Assembly: GCA_902798815.1 (NCBI GenBank)
Contig: CADBYH010000013.1
Span: 1-42,292, forward strand
Source of the DNA: an uncultured Erysipelotrichaceae bacterium
GTDB lineage: Bacteria; Bacillota_I; Bacilli_A; RF39; UBA660
Direction: 5' to 3'
DNA length: 42,292 bases
The notes beneath the pieces are model-generated. The model was not told the origin of the DNA. It made no database searches and saw nothing but the letters and a program-made list of their open reading frames with translations. Shown here one piece after another: positions 1 through 7,180 of this stretch (the stretch's first letter is position 1; every line of letters begins with the position of its first letter). The translations under genes and the position numbers were made by a program.

Positions 1-279
1 CATATATATGCCTTGTTCAACAAAAGCAGTGTGTCCTTTTCTAGATCCACCTTTTGAAGTCGAAAATTTCGACTTCAAAGAATTATATTCTTTATCTGTG
101 ATTCTAAATAAGTATCTATCTGGAAACTTTTCTGGATTGTTTTTAACTGCCTCATTGATTCTTTTTGTTTCAACATTATATAGTTTGGCTAAATCAGAAT
201 CTAACATTACCTCCTTTCCATCAATTTCATAAATCATGTTTTCGATGTTTATAACATCTTTCTCTGCTATTTTATTCAT
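1..279 (-). CDS. ORF6N domain protein, partial (C-terminus beyond window)
   Basis: The reading frame starts at an ATG (277-279) behind a strong AAGGAGG ribosome site and runs open off the left edge, giving 93 residues. The N-terminus (IDGKEVMLDSDLAKLYNVETK, then NNPEKFPDRYLFRIT, then GHTAFVEQGIYM) is the ORF6N domain, a DNA-binding domain of the KilA-N/Bro type found in phage antirepressors and in many accessory genes of gut Firmicutes. ORF6N proteins usually carry a helical or KilA-C type second half that cannot be seen here. A Rho-independent hairpin ends about 22 nt before the start codon, so expression must depend on read-through or on a promoter upstream of the hairpin. Family call is firm; role (antirepressor, regulator or defence-related) is not resolved. 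Confidence 0.85.
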   Translation of the reverse strand, partial: MNKIAEKDVINIENMIYEIDGKEVMLDSDLAKLYNVETKRINEAVKNNPEKFPDRYLFRITDKEYNSLKSKFSTSKGGSRKGHTAFVEQGIYM

Positions 280-301
280 ATTGAACCTCCTTCTTTAGAA
301 T

Positions 302-342
302 AAAAAAAGGATATCCCTTTCATCCTATTAAAAGGGATATCC
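302..342 (-). terminator. Strong intrinsic terminator / possible attenuator upstream of ORF6N gene
   Basis: Perfect 12-bp inverted repeat (arms 309-320 and 331-342, arm GGATATCCCTTT) with a 10-nt loop, followed on the minus strand by seven T residues. It lies after the 251-aa gene and directly before the ORF6N ribosome site, so it either ends the upstream transcript or works as an attenuator in the ORF6N leader. Confidence 0.85.
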
Positions 343-410
343 CGCAGCATGCAATAATTCTTCCTTGCCTTAAAGAATTAGAACCTTAGCGTCCAAATTG
401 TCATATTAAC
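343..410 (-). ncRNA. Candidate structured leader / 3' RNA segment
   Basis: About 68 nt between the stop of the membrane protein and the terminator. It is richer in G+C than the surrounding intergenic DNA, contains a perfect 8-bp hairpin (355-362 with 373-380, arm TAATTCTT) and a GCATGC palindrome, and runs straight into the terminator stem. No open frame crosses it. It could be a riboregulator of the ORF6N gene, a small RNA, or only the 3' end of the upstream gene. Speculative. Confidence 0.3.
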
Positions 411-1166
411 TCATGGCAAGATAATTAATAAATCATTTTGAATTAATGTACCATATGAATTTTGTGAATCAACTTTTCCTTTTATATTACAACCATCTGA
501 ATTTGCTTGTATAACAACTATATCGCTAAATTTAGCAGTTGATGGAGCTTTTAGTTTGTTTTTTACTGCTTTTTCTGCCTTATCTATACAAAATGATTTA
601 TATTTAGGAGTTATTTTATCTTTTTCTTCTACTTGCTCTTCATCAGCAAATAGTGATTTGCATTCTTCACTATCAGGATTCTTTGTACAGTCATCTATAA
701 TACTATCTATTTTATTTGATTCTGTTTTCCAACCTTCTTTAGTATATAGCTTTATATTTTTAATATCTGGTGAAGTACCTTCTAATGTATTATTATCAAT
801 TATATCGTAATGCCCTGAACAATTAATTCCTGAAGCATTTGATCTTAAATATAATCCATCATTGTAGTAGGATATTTCCCATTTTCCATTACGTGGCTCA
901 CCCTTCTTTGTGATATCACGATATACATAACATTTATATGTTCCGTCATCTTTTAACTCCAATTCATATATAAACTCTTCTTTATCATAATAAATATCTT
1001 TAAAATCCGGATTATTATTATAAAACACTTCATTTGATAATTCCTTAAATACTTTCTTATATTCAATATTTCTTTTTACTTCTTTATATGCAAAAAATGC
1101 TCCTATACACAAAGCAATTATCACGATAAATACAATTATTAGTTTAGTTTTTTTCTTAAGTTTCAT
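411..1166 (-). CDS. Membrane-anchored extracellular protein, unknown
   Basis: 251 aa. A basic N-terminus and one hydrophobic segment (about residues 8-27) with no lipobox cysteine suggest a signal anchor with the rest outside the cell. The middle (residues 60-150) looks like a beta-rich region (DGTYKCYVYRD, GKWEISYYNDGLYLR). The C-terminal 60 residues carry a pattern I associate with small secreted proteins, ending in LKAPSTAKF...GKVDSQNSYGT. The protein stops about ten residues after that motif, which seems early and might be a truncation. Start ATG has a GGTGAT site and an extended -10 element 20 nt upstream. Function unknown. Confidence 0.75.
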   Translation of the reverse strand: MKLKKKTKLIIVFIVIIALCIGAFFAYKEVKRNIEYKKVFKELSNEVFYNNNPDFKDIYYDKEEFIYELELKDDGTYKCYVYRDITKKGEPRNGKWEISYYNDGLYLRSNASGINCSGHYDIIDNNTLEGTSPDIKNIKLYTKEGWKTESNKIDSIIDDCTKNPDSEECKSLFADEEQVEEKDKITPKYKSFCIDKAEKAVKNKLKAPSTAKFSDIVVIQANSDGCNIKGKVDSQNSYGTLIQNDLLIILP

Positions 1167-1186
1167 TTTATCACCACTTTATTTTT

Positions 1187-1195
1187 ATTATATCA
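1187..1195 (-). promoter_or_regulatory. Extended -10 promoter for the 251-aa membrane protein
   Basis: TGATATAAT on the minus strand, 20 nt upstream of the ATG at 1166. No good -35 is visible, as expected for an extended -10 promoter. Confidence 0.55.
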
Positions 1196-1343
1196 CTATT
1201 CTAATTTACCCATTTGTTTTTTTATAAAAAATCGTATCCTCTGGAACTGGGAAACATATTTTCCTAGGACATGGTTAATTAATAAAACTTGATTTTTTAG
1301 TAAAAACAGATTATTTCAATATTTTATATACTTTTCAAAAGCC

Positions 1344-2543
1344 TTATTTTTCAACGCTTTTTCTCTCAAGTACCGATACGCTCTCCACATGATATGTTTT
1401 TGGGAAAAGATTATATGGTGTTATTTCATTTATAATATATTCCTTATTCAATAGTTTTAAATCTCTTACTAGTGTATTTGGATCACAAGAAATATATATT
1501 ATATATTTTGGATTTATTTTAATCATATACTCTATTGTTTTTTTATCTAATCCTGATCTTGGTGGATCTACTATAATTAAGTCATAATTATCAAATTTAT
1601 TTATAATATTTTCTACTTTATCTGCAATAAAATCAATATTTTTAATGTTATTTAATTCTTTATTTTTAATTGCGTCTTCAATATTCGATTTATTATAATC
1701 TACTCCTATTATTTTGTTTGCATATTCTGATATATATATTCCAAAACTACCTGTTCCACAATATAAATCTAATACATTACTAGGTTTTATTTCTTTTACA
1801 TATTCTAGTACTTTATTAAATAATTTGTTTGTTAGAAATTCATTTACTTGAAAAAATGAATTACTTGATAAATAATATTTTTTTGATCCAATATTCGTAA
1901 TTATACTTTTATTCTTTGTTATTAGTTTATTATTAATAATTAAAACATCACTTATCTCTTCTAATTCTTTATAGTCTTGTTCTTTTCCTTTTATATCAAT
2001 TATTACTTGCTTTTCATCATTGCTTGTTCTTACAAGTACTTCTTTTATATCATTATATTTTTTTAGTTTTTCAATAATTGCATTAATTCTTTTATTTGTA
2101 ATATTACATTCATCAATATTTATAATTTCATTTGTTTTGTTTTTATATAGACCTAGATTATTATTTGATCCATGAAGTGTTATTTTATTTCTATAAAAGT
2201 AATCTTTATCATATTCGATTTTTTTTACAATGTTTTTTTGTTTTAATTGTGTTTTTACTAAAGATTTTATTTTATCTTCTTTGAATTTATTTTCTTCATC
2301 GTATTTATATTCTTGAAATGAACATCCTCCACAGATATTAGAATATTTACATTTACTTTCTACTCTATTGTTTGAAGGTTTTGTTATTTTTATTGCTTTT
2401 CCTTCATAATATTTTGAAGTTTCTTTTGTTATTTCAAATTCTATTATTTCGTTTGGATATGTATTTTCTATAAAACATATTTTATCTTTATAAAAAGTTA
2501 TTCCTCTTCCAAAGTTATCTAATCTCAATATTTCTGTTTTCAT
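1344..2543 (-). CDS. rlmD: 23S rRNA (uracil-C5)-methyltransferase, TrmA/RlmD family
   Basis: 399 aa from the ATG at 2543, chosen over an in-frame TTG at 2555 because a TTGAGG ribosome site fits only the ATG. Order of domains: N-terminal TRAM (about 1-58), a cysteine cluster CxxxxxCGGC (about 65-74) plus a later cysteine in DECN that would hold a 4Fe-4S cluster, and a Rossmann methyltransferase with SAM loop DLYCGTGSFG, motif VDPPRSGLD and the catalytic cysteine in ISCDP (about residue 353). The family methylates uracil C5 in 23S rRNA or tRNA with SAM. Exact target (U747, U1939 or both) cannot be read from the sequence. Divergent from the germination gene. Confidence 0.9.
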   Translation of the reverse strand: MKTEILRLDNFGRGITFYKDKICFIENTYPNEIIEFEITKETSKYYEGKAIKITKPSNNRVESKCKYSNICGGCSFQEYKYDEENKFKEDKIKSLVKTQLKQKNIVKKIEYDKDYFYRNKITLHGSNNNLGLYKNKTNEIINIDECNITNKRINAIIEKLKKYNDIKEVLVRTSNDEKQVIIDIKGKEQDYKELEEISDVLIINNKLITKNKSIITNIGSKKYYLSSNSFFQVNEFLTNKLFNKVLEYVKEIKPSNVLDLYCGTGSFGIYISEYANKIIGVDYNKSNIEDAIKNKELNNIKNIDFIADKVENIINKFDNYDLIIVDPPRSGLDKKTIEYMIKINPKYIIYISCDPNTLVRDLKLLNKEYIINEITPYNLFPKTYHVESVSVLERKSVEK

Positions 2544-2559
2544 AATATACCTCAAGTAT

Positions 2560-2568
2560 ATTATATCA
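2560..2568 (-). promoter_or_regulatory. Extended -10 promoter for rlmD
   Basis: TGATATAAT on the minus strand, 16 nt before the rlmD ATG, in the 55-bp divergent gap shared with the germination operon. Confidence 0.55.
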
Positions 2569-2598
2569 TATAAAATACATAATAATAATGGTGATTCT

Positions 2599-3681
2599 AT
2601 GAGTAATTATAATAGAGGTTTATCTAATATTAATAGTGAACTTACTATTAATGGTTCTAAGGATGCTTTTATTGAGGATATTAATACAAATTATGGTTTA
2701 ATTAATAAAAGAATTAGAAATAATTTAAACTATATTGATTTAAATATTGGGAGATATTCTAATACTATAATTAAAATATTATTTATTGATAATATTACTG
2801 ATGGTAGATTGGTTAATAATATAAGCAATAGAATAAATAATATTGATATTGATGCGATTATTGATTCTAGTTATTTAAAACATGCTTTAGAAGATGAATA
2901 TAATATTTTACCTACTATTATGGAAACTGAGAGACCTGATAAGTGTTGTATGGCTTTAATGGAAGGAAAAGTTATTGTGTTAGTTGATAATTGTCCTTAT
3001 GCCTTAATTTTACCTAGTTTATTTTTTGATTTCTTTCATACTCCGGATGATTATTATCAGAAGAATATTAATTCTTCTTTTATTAGAATAATAAGGTTTA
3101 TTGCTTTTTTTATAGCTATATTTTTGCCAGGTATTTATATTTCTGTTACTACTAGAAATTATGATTTAGTTTCTCTTCCTCTTTTATTAATGCTTAAAGC
3201 TGGAAGAAGTTTTGTCCCTTTTTCGGCATATATCGAGGCTCTACTTATGATATTATCATTTGAGATACTTAGAGAGGGTGATTTAAGAATGTCTCAGGCA
3301 GCTTCTAGTTCTATTTCTATACTTGGAGGTTTAATATTAGGAGATGCGGCTGTTGCGGCAGGAATAGTTTCTCCAATTATGATTATTATAATTGCTATAT
3401 CATCTATAGCAGGACTTATTTTTTCGTCTATTGAGCTTGTTAATGCTATTAGGATATATAAGATTATTGTTTTGTTATTATCTAGCTTATTGGGGATTTA
3501 TGGTACTATTATGGGTTTATTTTTCCTCATATATAATATATTTAATACCAGAATATTTGGTTATAGTTATTTGGATTATGATTTAAATGAATTAAAAGAT
3601 TCTGTTATTAAAATAGATAGTAAAATTAAAACAAGAAATACTAAACTTACTAAAAATAAGATAAGGGGAAGATATAAATGA
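2599..3681 (+). CDS. GerA-family spore germination protein, short form
   Basis: 360 aa against roughly 480-530 for typical GerAA-type nutrient receptor subunits. The protein begins at the conserved block resembling SE..I.G..D.FIEDI.TN (residues 13-31), then TERPD (110-114), a membrane domain from about residue 163 to 320 with PGIYISV, the VPF...E.L.....EILRE block (206-226) and GG.I.GDAAV (243-252). The first N-terminal subdomain of normal GerA proteins is missing; no in-frame extension upstream could supply it, because that DNA is the opposite gene. It overlaps the next gene by 4 nt (ATGA). Known family role: A subunit of inner-membrane spore germinant receptors. Whether this host sporulates is unknown. 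Confidence 0.88.
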   Translation: MSNYNRGLSNINSELTINGSKDAFIEDINTNYGLINKRIRNNLNYIDLNIGRYSNTIIKILFIDNITDGRLVNNISNRINNIDIDAIIDSSYLKHALEDEYNILPTIMETERPDKCCMALMEGKVIVLVDNCPYALILPSLFFDFFHTPDDYYQKNINSSFIRIIRFIAFFIAIFLPGIYISVTTRNYDLVSLPLLLMLKAGRSFVPFSAYIEALLMILSFEILREGDLRMSQAASSSISILGGLILGDAAVAAGIVSPIMIIIIAISSIAGLIFSSIELVNAIRIYKIIVLLLSSLLGIYGTIMGLFFLIYNIFNTRIFGYSYLDYDLNELKDSVIKIDSKIKTRNTKLTKNKIRGRYK

Positions 3682-4040
3682 AAAAGAATATTGTTCTTTT
3701 GTTAGTTTTTCTTTTTATAGGTTTGTTTTTTAATATTCCAAAATATAATGAATTAAATAATATTGTTATAATTGATAAAATAAAGATAGAATGTTCTAAT
3801 GATATAGATATTTTATTAAGAGAAGTAAATCCAGTTAAGACAGATAATGGTATTACTTATAATTATACTTATTATAAAAATAATATTAAGAATATAAATA
3901 TGTTTAAATCTTCTTTTGCTAATAAGTATCATAAATCATTTTATTATAATAAAGTTAAAATTTTAGAAAGCAATTGCAATGATATTGATAGAATTACTTC
4001 TTCTATTAATATTAAACCAAACAAAATAAAAAAGAGTTAA
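3678..4040 (+). CDS. Small membrane-anchored protein resembling the GerAC N-terminus
   Basis: 120 aa, translationally coupled to the GerA gene by an ATGA overlap. Residues 4-20 form a hydrophobic signal or anchor, followed by YNELNNIVIIDKIKIE, which resembles the start of GerAC-type lipoproteins (E.N...IV..IGID). The lipobox cysteine is absent and the protein is a third of normal GerAC length (about 360-400 aa). Gene order (A then C-like, no B permease) supports a degenerate or miniature germination operon. Similarity is weak and by eye, so the GerAC link is an inference. Confidence 0.55.
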   Translation: MKKNIVLLLVFLFIGLFFNIPKYNELNNIVIIDKIKIECSNDIDILLREVNPVKTDNGITYNYTYYKNNIKNINMFKSSFANKYHKSFYYNKVKILESNCNDIDRITSSINIKPNKIKKS

Positions 4041-4052
4041 TTTTAACTCTTT
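4031..4052. terminator. Bidirectional terminator between converging operons
   Basis: Inverted repeat AAAGAGTTAA / TTAACTCTTT sits across the stops of the GerAC-like gene (+) and the DUF3006 gene (-). T-rich tracts follow on both strands, stronger on the minus strand. Confidence 0.75.
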
Positions 4053-4258
4053 ATTTTATTAAATTTTTCTTGGATTAATTTTAATCTTTCATTTTCTTCT
4101 TCTTGTGAAATACTATAAGTATTGTTTGATTCGATTACAATATTTGATTCTTTTATTGTATTTGGCAATTCAGATTTTTGTACTTCTTTTTTTTCTTTTG
4201 TTTCAAGATTTTCTAAGATAATTATATCTCCTTCTATTCTATCTACTGCATATTTCAT
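4043..4258 (-). CDS. DUF3006 family protein
   Basis: 71 aa from the ATG at 4258; an upstream in-frame ATG at 4270 lies inside the previous gene, while the GGAGG site at 4263-4267 fits the 4258 start. The sequence MKYAVDRIEGDIIILE...KEVQKSELP matches DUF3006, a small beta-rich family often encoded right after secreted ComEC-like MBL proteins, as here (stop and start arranged TAATATG). Biochemical role unknown. The C-terminus is charged and helical. Confidence 0.8.
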   Translation of the reverse strand: MKYAVDRIEGDIIILENLETKEKKEVQKSELPNTIKESNIVIESNNTYSISQEEENERLKLIQEKFNKIKS

Positions 4259-4259
4259 A

Positions 4260-5168
4260 TTATCCTCCATCGGTATTTGTTTTTATTTCATTTATTTCAA
4301 TATTATTTCCATCTGTTTTAAATACTATTGTATTATTTTTATCTGTTCTGTATGTTTTGATGTTTAATTTATTTAATCTATTTATTACTGATTTTGCTGG
4401 ATGATTGTAACTGTTATTTTTTCCTACTTCTATTACTGCATATTTAGGATTTGTTTTTTCTAAAAAATTGTATGTTGATGAATAACTTGATCCATGGTGT
4501 GCTATTTTAAGAACTGTACTTGATATATCTTCAGATAAAAGAGCATTTTCTACTTTACTTGATATGTCTCCTGTAAATAAAAAACTAACATTTTTATATG
4601 TCATTTTTATTACTATTGATGTGTCATTTAATTCTTCTGCGTCATTATCTATACTTAATATTTTTAGTTTTGTATCTAATAATTTGATTATTTTGCCTTT
4701 ATTTGGTGTTTCAAAAGATATATTGTTTTTATCTAAACTATCTAGTATATCTTCAAATGTTTTTGTTGTGGTTAATTTAGATGGCATATAGAAATGATTT
4801 ATTTTATAGTTGTTTATGATATCATCCATTCCTCCAACATGATCTTCATGGGCATGTGTACCTATTAAATAATCAAATTTAGTAATGTTTAATGAATTGA
4901 AATAATCTACTAATTTTTTCCCATCAGCATTATTTCCAGCATCTATTAAAATATTTTTATCTTGATATCTTATTAATATCGAATCTGCTTCTCCAACATC
5001 TAAAAATTGTACTTCCAAGTTATTAACTTTATTATTTACTATTGTTCCTATATTATCTTTAGATATTTCTTCATTTAATAATTCATTAATTTCATCAGAA
5101 TAGTATGTTATTAAGACTATTAAGATTAAAAATAATATGGTTTTTAATACTTTTTTTGTTTTTTTCAT
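4260..5168 (-). CDS. Extracellular ComEC/Rec2-like metallo-beta-lactamase fold hydrolase
   Basis: 302 aa. Residues 8-25 form an N-terminal membrane anchor, then an MBL domain: VQFLDVGEADSILI, IDAGNN, the metal ligands THAHEDHVGG (about 104-113), FLFTGDI and the late histidines in KIAHHGSSYS. This is the stand-alone version of the hydrolase domain of the ComEC DNA channel and is expected to act outside the membrane, possibly as a nuclease or phosphodiesterase. It overlaps the peptidase E gene by 4 nt and is followed by DUF3006 after one base, so the three are co-translated. No ComEC permease part is present. Confidence 0.87.
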   Translation of the reverse strand: MKKTKKVLKTILFLILIVLITYYSDEINELLNEEISKDNIGTIVNNKVNNLEVQFLDVGEADSILIRYQDKNILIDAGNNADGKKLVDYFNSLNITKFDYLIGTHAHEDHVGGMDDIINNYKINHFYMPSKLTTTKTFEDILDSLDKNNISFETPNKGKIIKLLDTKLKILSIDNDAEELNDTSIVIKMTYKNVSFLFTGDISSKVENALLSEDISSTVLKIAHHGSSYSSTYNFLEKTNPKYAVIEVGKNNSYNHPAKSVINRLNKLNIKTYRTDKNNTIVFKTDGNNIEINEIKTNTDGG

Positions 5169-5854
5169 AATTTTTCTTCAATAAATTTATCCTTATAACT
5201 ACATTTATATATATTAGCTTCTTTTTTTGATTTTATAACTGATATATTATCATCAACTATTTTTAATGCTGTACAATTTTCTATTCCATAAACAGTTTTA
5301 TTTTTTATTGATTCTTGTAATTCTTTATCTTTTGTTTCGTCTTTATGATAATGCGGTGATATACTTATATTTTTAATCCCTAGACCTTTTATAAATGTAT
5401 GTTTATCACTTTCTTTTCTTAATATTAATGAATCTGAGAATCCTTCTTTAACAAGAGCAATAGCTCCTGCAGAAATACCTGCAATTACGCAATCTCTTTT
5501 TGCTGCTTCAATTAATAATTTATCTATTTCATATTCTTTTAATGTATCCATTAGTTTTATTGTATCCCCACCACCGATATAGATTATATCTGCTTCATTT
5601 ATTTTGTTTTTAACTATATCAGGGTTATTAATAACATTTTTCTTTTTTAAGTATACAGTTTTGCATCCAAGATCTTTATATATTTTTTTTACATAATCAT
5701 AGTATGAGTCTGCAAAACTACTTGCCAGTCCTATAAATAAGAAATTTGGTTCTTCTTTGTTTGCCATTTTTACAATTTCTTCATCTATTTCTTTTGTTTC
5801 GTATTCTGTTGTTCCTCTTCCTATTTCTCCTCCACCGATAAGTACTAATTTCAT
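5165..5854 (-). CDS. Peptidase E (S51 family) / class I GATase-like
   Basis: 229 aa. MKLVLIGGGEIGRG at the N-terminus, YIGGGDTIKLM (about 92-102), and the nucleophile elbow GISAGA (126-131, Ser128) identify the S51 aspartyl dipeptidase/cyanophycinase-like fold. A histidine-rich SPHYHKDE segment follows. The family cleaves N-terminal aspartyl dipeptides, though Firmicute members are often of unknown specificity. It overlaps the MBL gene by 4 nt (ATGA) and starts 12 nt after the zinc peptidase gene. Confidence 0.85.
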   Translation of the reverse strand: MKLVLIGGGEIGRGTTEYETKEIDEEIVKMANKEEPNFLFIGLASSFADSYYDYVKKIYKDLGCKTVYLKKKNVINNPDIVKNKINEADIIYIGGGDTIKLMDTLKEYEIDKLLIEAAKRDCVIAGISAGAIALVKEGFSDSLILRKESDKHTFIKGLGIKNISISPHYHKDETKDKELQESIKNKTVYGIENCTALKIVDDNISVIKSKKEANIYKCSYKDKFIEEKL

Positions 5855-5866
5855 TTTATCCTCCTA

Positions 5867-6526
5867 TTATTTGTATTTTAATTTTGTTTTTAACCATTCC
5901 ATTGTTCCATCTATTATTTCTTCTGCTGCTAGAGCTAATTTTTTTGGATATTTGGCAAATTCTAACATCTCTTCTTCTGAGTAATTTTCAAACATATATC
6001 TACCTATGGCATATGCCATACTATAATTATTATTTTCTTTATTAAAGTTTAATAACTTTTCATGGGTTATTTCATTATATTTTAGTGTAAAGTCATCTGG
6101 ATTACCTAGATTTGTTGCTAATACCTCATAATACCATGTATCTTTATAATCATCTTGTTTTCTTCCTTGTTGAACGTATCTATGACATATATGAACAAAT
6201 TCATGTGCAGTTACATCTTTTAATTCTCTTAATGTCATATCTTTATGTGGTGGTTCTTTATGTGCTTCTTCTAGTGTTAGTATGTTTATATTGCCATCAC
6301 ATGTATCTCCACATATATAATCTCTATATTCCATATATTTTGAAATATGTTCTTTATATTTTTCTAAATCATCCCATATTACTATTTTTATTTTTGTATC
6401 ATATTTTGTGATTTGAAAGAATGATGTTATTTGTTCAGTTTTTTCATCTAAATGATTTAGTAATTCATCTAAATATACTGGTAATGTATCAGTTTCTATA
6501 ATATATTTTTCTTTTTCTATTGTCAT
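5867..6526 (-). CDS. Putative zinc metallopeptidase (HEXXH)
   Basis: 219 aa, no signal peptide or membrane segment. A gluzincin-like centre is seen: TAHEFVHICH (HEFVH at 108-112), with a downstream WYYEVLATNLG segment whose glutamate (about 134) could be the third zinc ligand. Four acidic helices precede it. Likely cytoplasmic. It heads the run leading to peptidase E, MBL and DUF3006 (12-nt gap). An extended -10-like element lies 22 nt upstream. The substrate is not known; the exact peptidase family is not identified. Confidence 0.7.
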   Translation of the reverse strand: MTIEKEKYIIETDTLPVYLDELLNHLDEKTEQITSFFQITKYDTKIKIVIWDDLEKYKEHISKYMEYRDYICGDTCDGNINILTLEEAHKEPPHKDMTLRELKDVTAHEFVHICHRYVQQGRKQDDYKDTWYYEVLATNLGNPDDFTLKYNEITHEKLLNFNKENNNYSMAYAIGRYMFENYSEEEMLEFAKYPKKLALAAEEIIDGTMEWLKTKLKYK

Positions 6527-6548
6527 TTTTTTCTCCTATTCCTCTTCT

Positions 6549-6557
6549 ATTTTATCA
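6549..6557 (-). promoter_or_regulatory. Extended -10 promoter (TGATAAAAT) for the zinc peptidase run
   Basis: TGATAAAAT on the minus strand, 22 nt upstream of the ATG at 6526. One base from the TGATATAAT seen at many other starts here. Confidence 0.45.
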
Positions 6558-6574
6558 TATCTAAATAATTATTG

Positions 6575-7117
6575 TTATAATATGTGTTCTAATAATATTT
6601 TAATTCCTATTATTATAAGTATTATTCCTCCTATTTTTTTGCTTTTGTTATTATTGATTTTACATTTATTTCCTATATAGCATCCTATGTATGAATTGAT
6701 AAATGTTATTATTCCAATTATTATAATAGGTTTAATGATATTTATTTGCAATAAAGAGAATGTTATACCTATTGTTAGGGCATCTAAACTAGTTGCTATA
6801 CTTAAAAATAATATTTCTTTTATATTTATGCTGTTATTTAGATTATTGTTTTCTTTTTCATTAATCATTTCTATTCCTAATATTGTAAGGATTATAAATA
6901 TAATCCAATGATCTATATTATTTATATTTTTTAATATAGAATTTGAAAATGTATATCCTAAATATGGCATTATTGCTTGGAATACGCCAAAACATAATGA
7001 AATTATTAAATAATACATTATTTTATTATTATTGATATTCATTCCTTTGCTTATAGATACTGAAAAAGCATCTAAAGATAATGTTATACTTATTAATATG
7101 ATTTCTAAAACACTCAT
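6575..7117 (-). CDS. mntP: MntP-family manganese efflux pump
   Basis: 180 aa, six hydrophobic segments in two halves. The paired acidic motifs SLDAFSVSISKG (about 14-25) and TSLDALTIGI (about 108-117) are the MntP signature. The family exports Mn(II) across the cell membrane. The start ATG has no visible ribosome site, and TATAAT (7129-7134) lies only 11 nt upstream, so the mRNA may be nearly leaderless. No yybP-ykoY riboswitch fits in the short upstream gap, unlike many mntP genes. Confidence 0.88.
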   Translation of the reverse strand: MSVLEIILISITLSLDAFSVSISKGMNINNNKIMYYLIISLCFGVFQAIMPYLGYTFSNSILKNINNIDHWIIFIILTILGIEMINEKENNNLNNSINIKEILFLSIATSLDALTIGITFSLLQINIIKPIIIIGIITFINSYIGCYIGNKCKINNNKSKKIGGIILIIIGIKILLEHIL

Positions 7118-7128
7118 ACTAAATAGTT

Positions 7129-7134
7129 ATTATA
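7129..7134 (-). promoter_or_regulatory. -10 box very close to the mntP start
   Basis: TATAAT on the minus strand, 11 nt before the mntP ATG, implying a leader of only a few bases. No convincing -35. Confidence 0.35.
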
Positions 7135-7155
7135 TTTTTTTAAAAATAACACAAA

Positions 7156-7180
7156 AAAATTAATTGTTATAATTAATTTT
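7156..7180 (-). terminator. Terminator of alr
   Basis: 10-bp inverted repeat AAAATTAATT / AATTAATTTT with a 5-nt loop, overlapping the alr stop codon, followed on the minus strand by a T tract. It separates alr from mntP. Confidence 0.75.

Noticed and set aside
1..279. Prophage on the basis of ORF6N
   Set aside because: No integrase, capsid, terminase or lysis genes in the window; ORF6N genes are also common as lone accessory genes.
1205..1275. G+C-richer patch in the 1167-1343 gap as a possible structured RNA
   Set aside because: Only short, imperfect pairing (GGGAAA with TTTTCC) and no T tract; not enough to call an RNA.
1344..2555. Longer rlmD starting at a TTG (2555)
   Set aside because: The ribosome site overlaps that codon region; the ATG at 2543 has correct spacing.
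7118..7172. Manganese (yybP-ykoY) riboswitch before mntP
   Set aside because: The gap is 55 nt, mostly the alr terminator; too short and lacks the riboswitch motifs.
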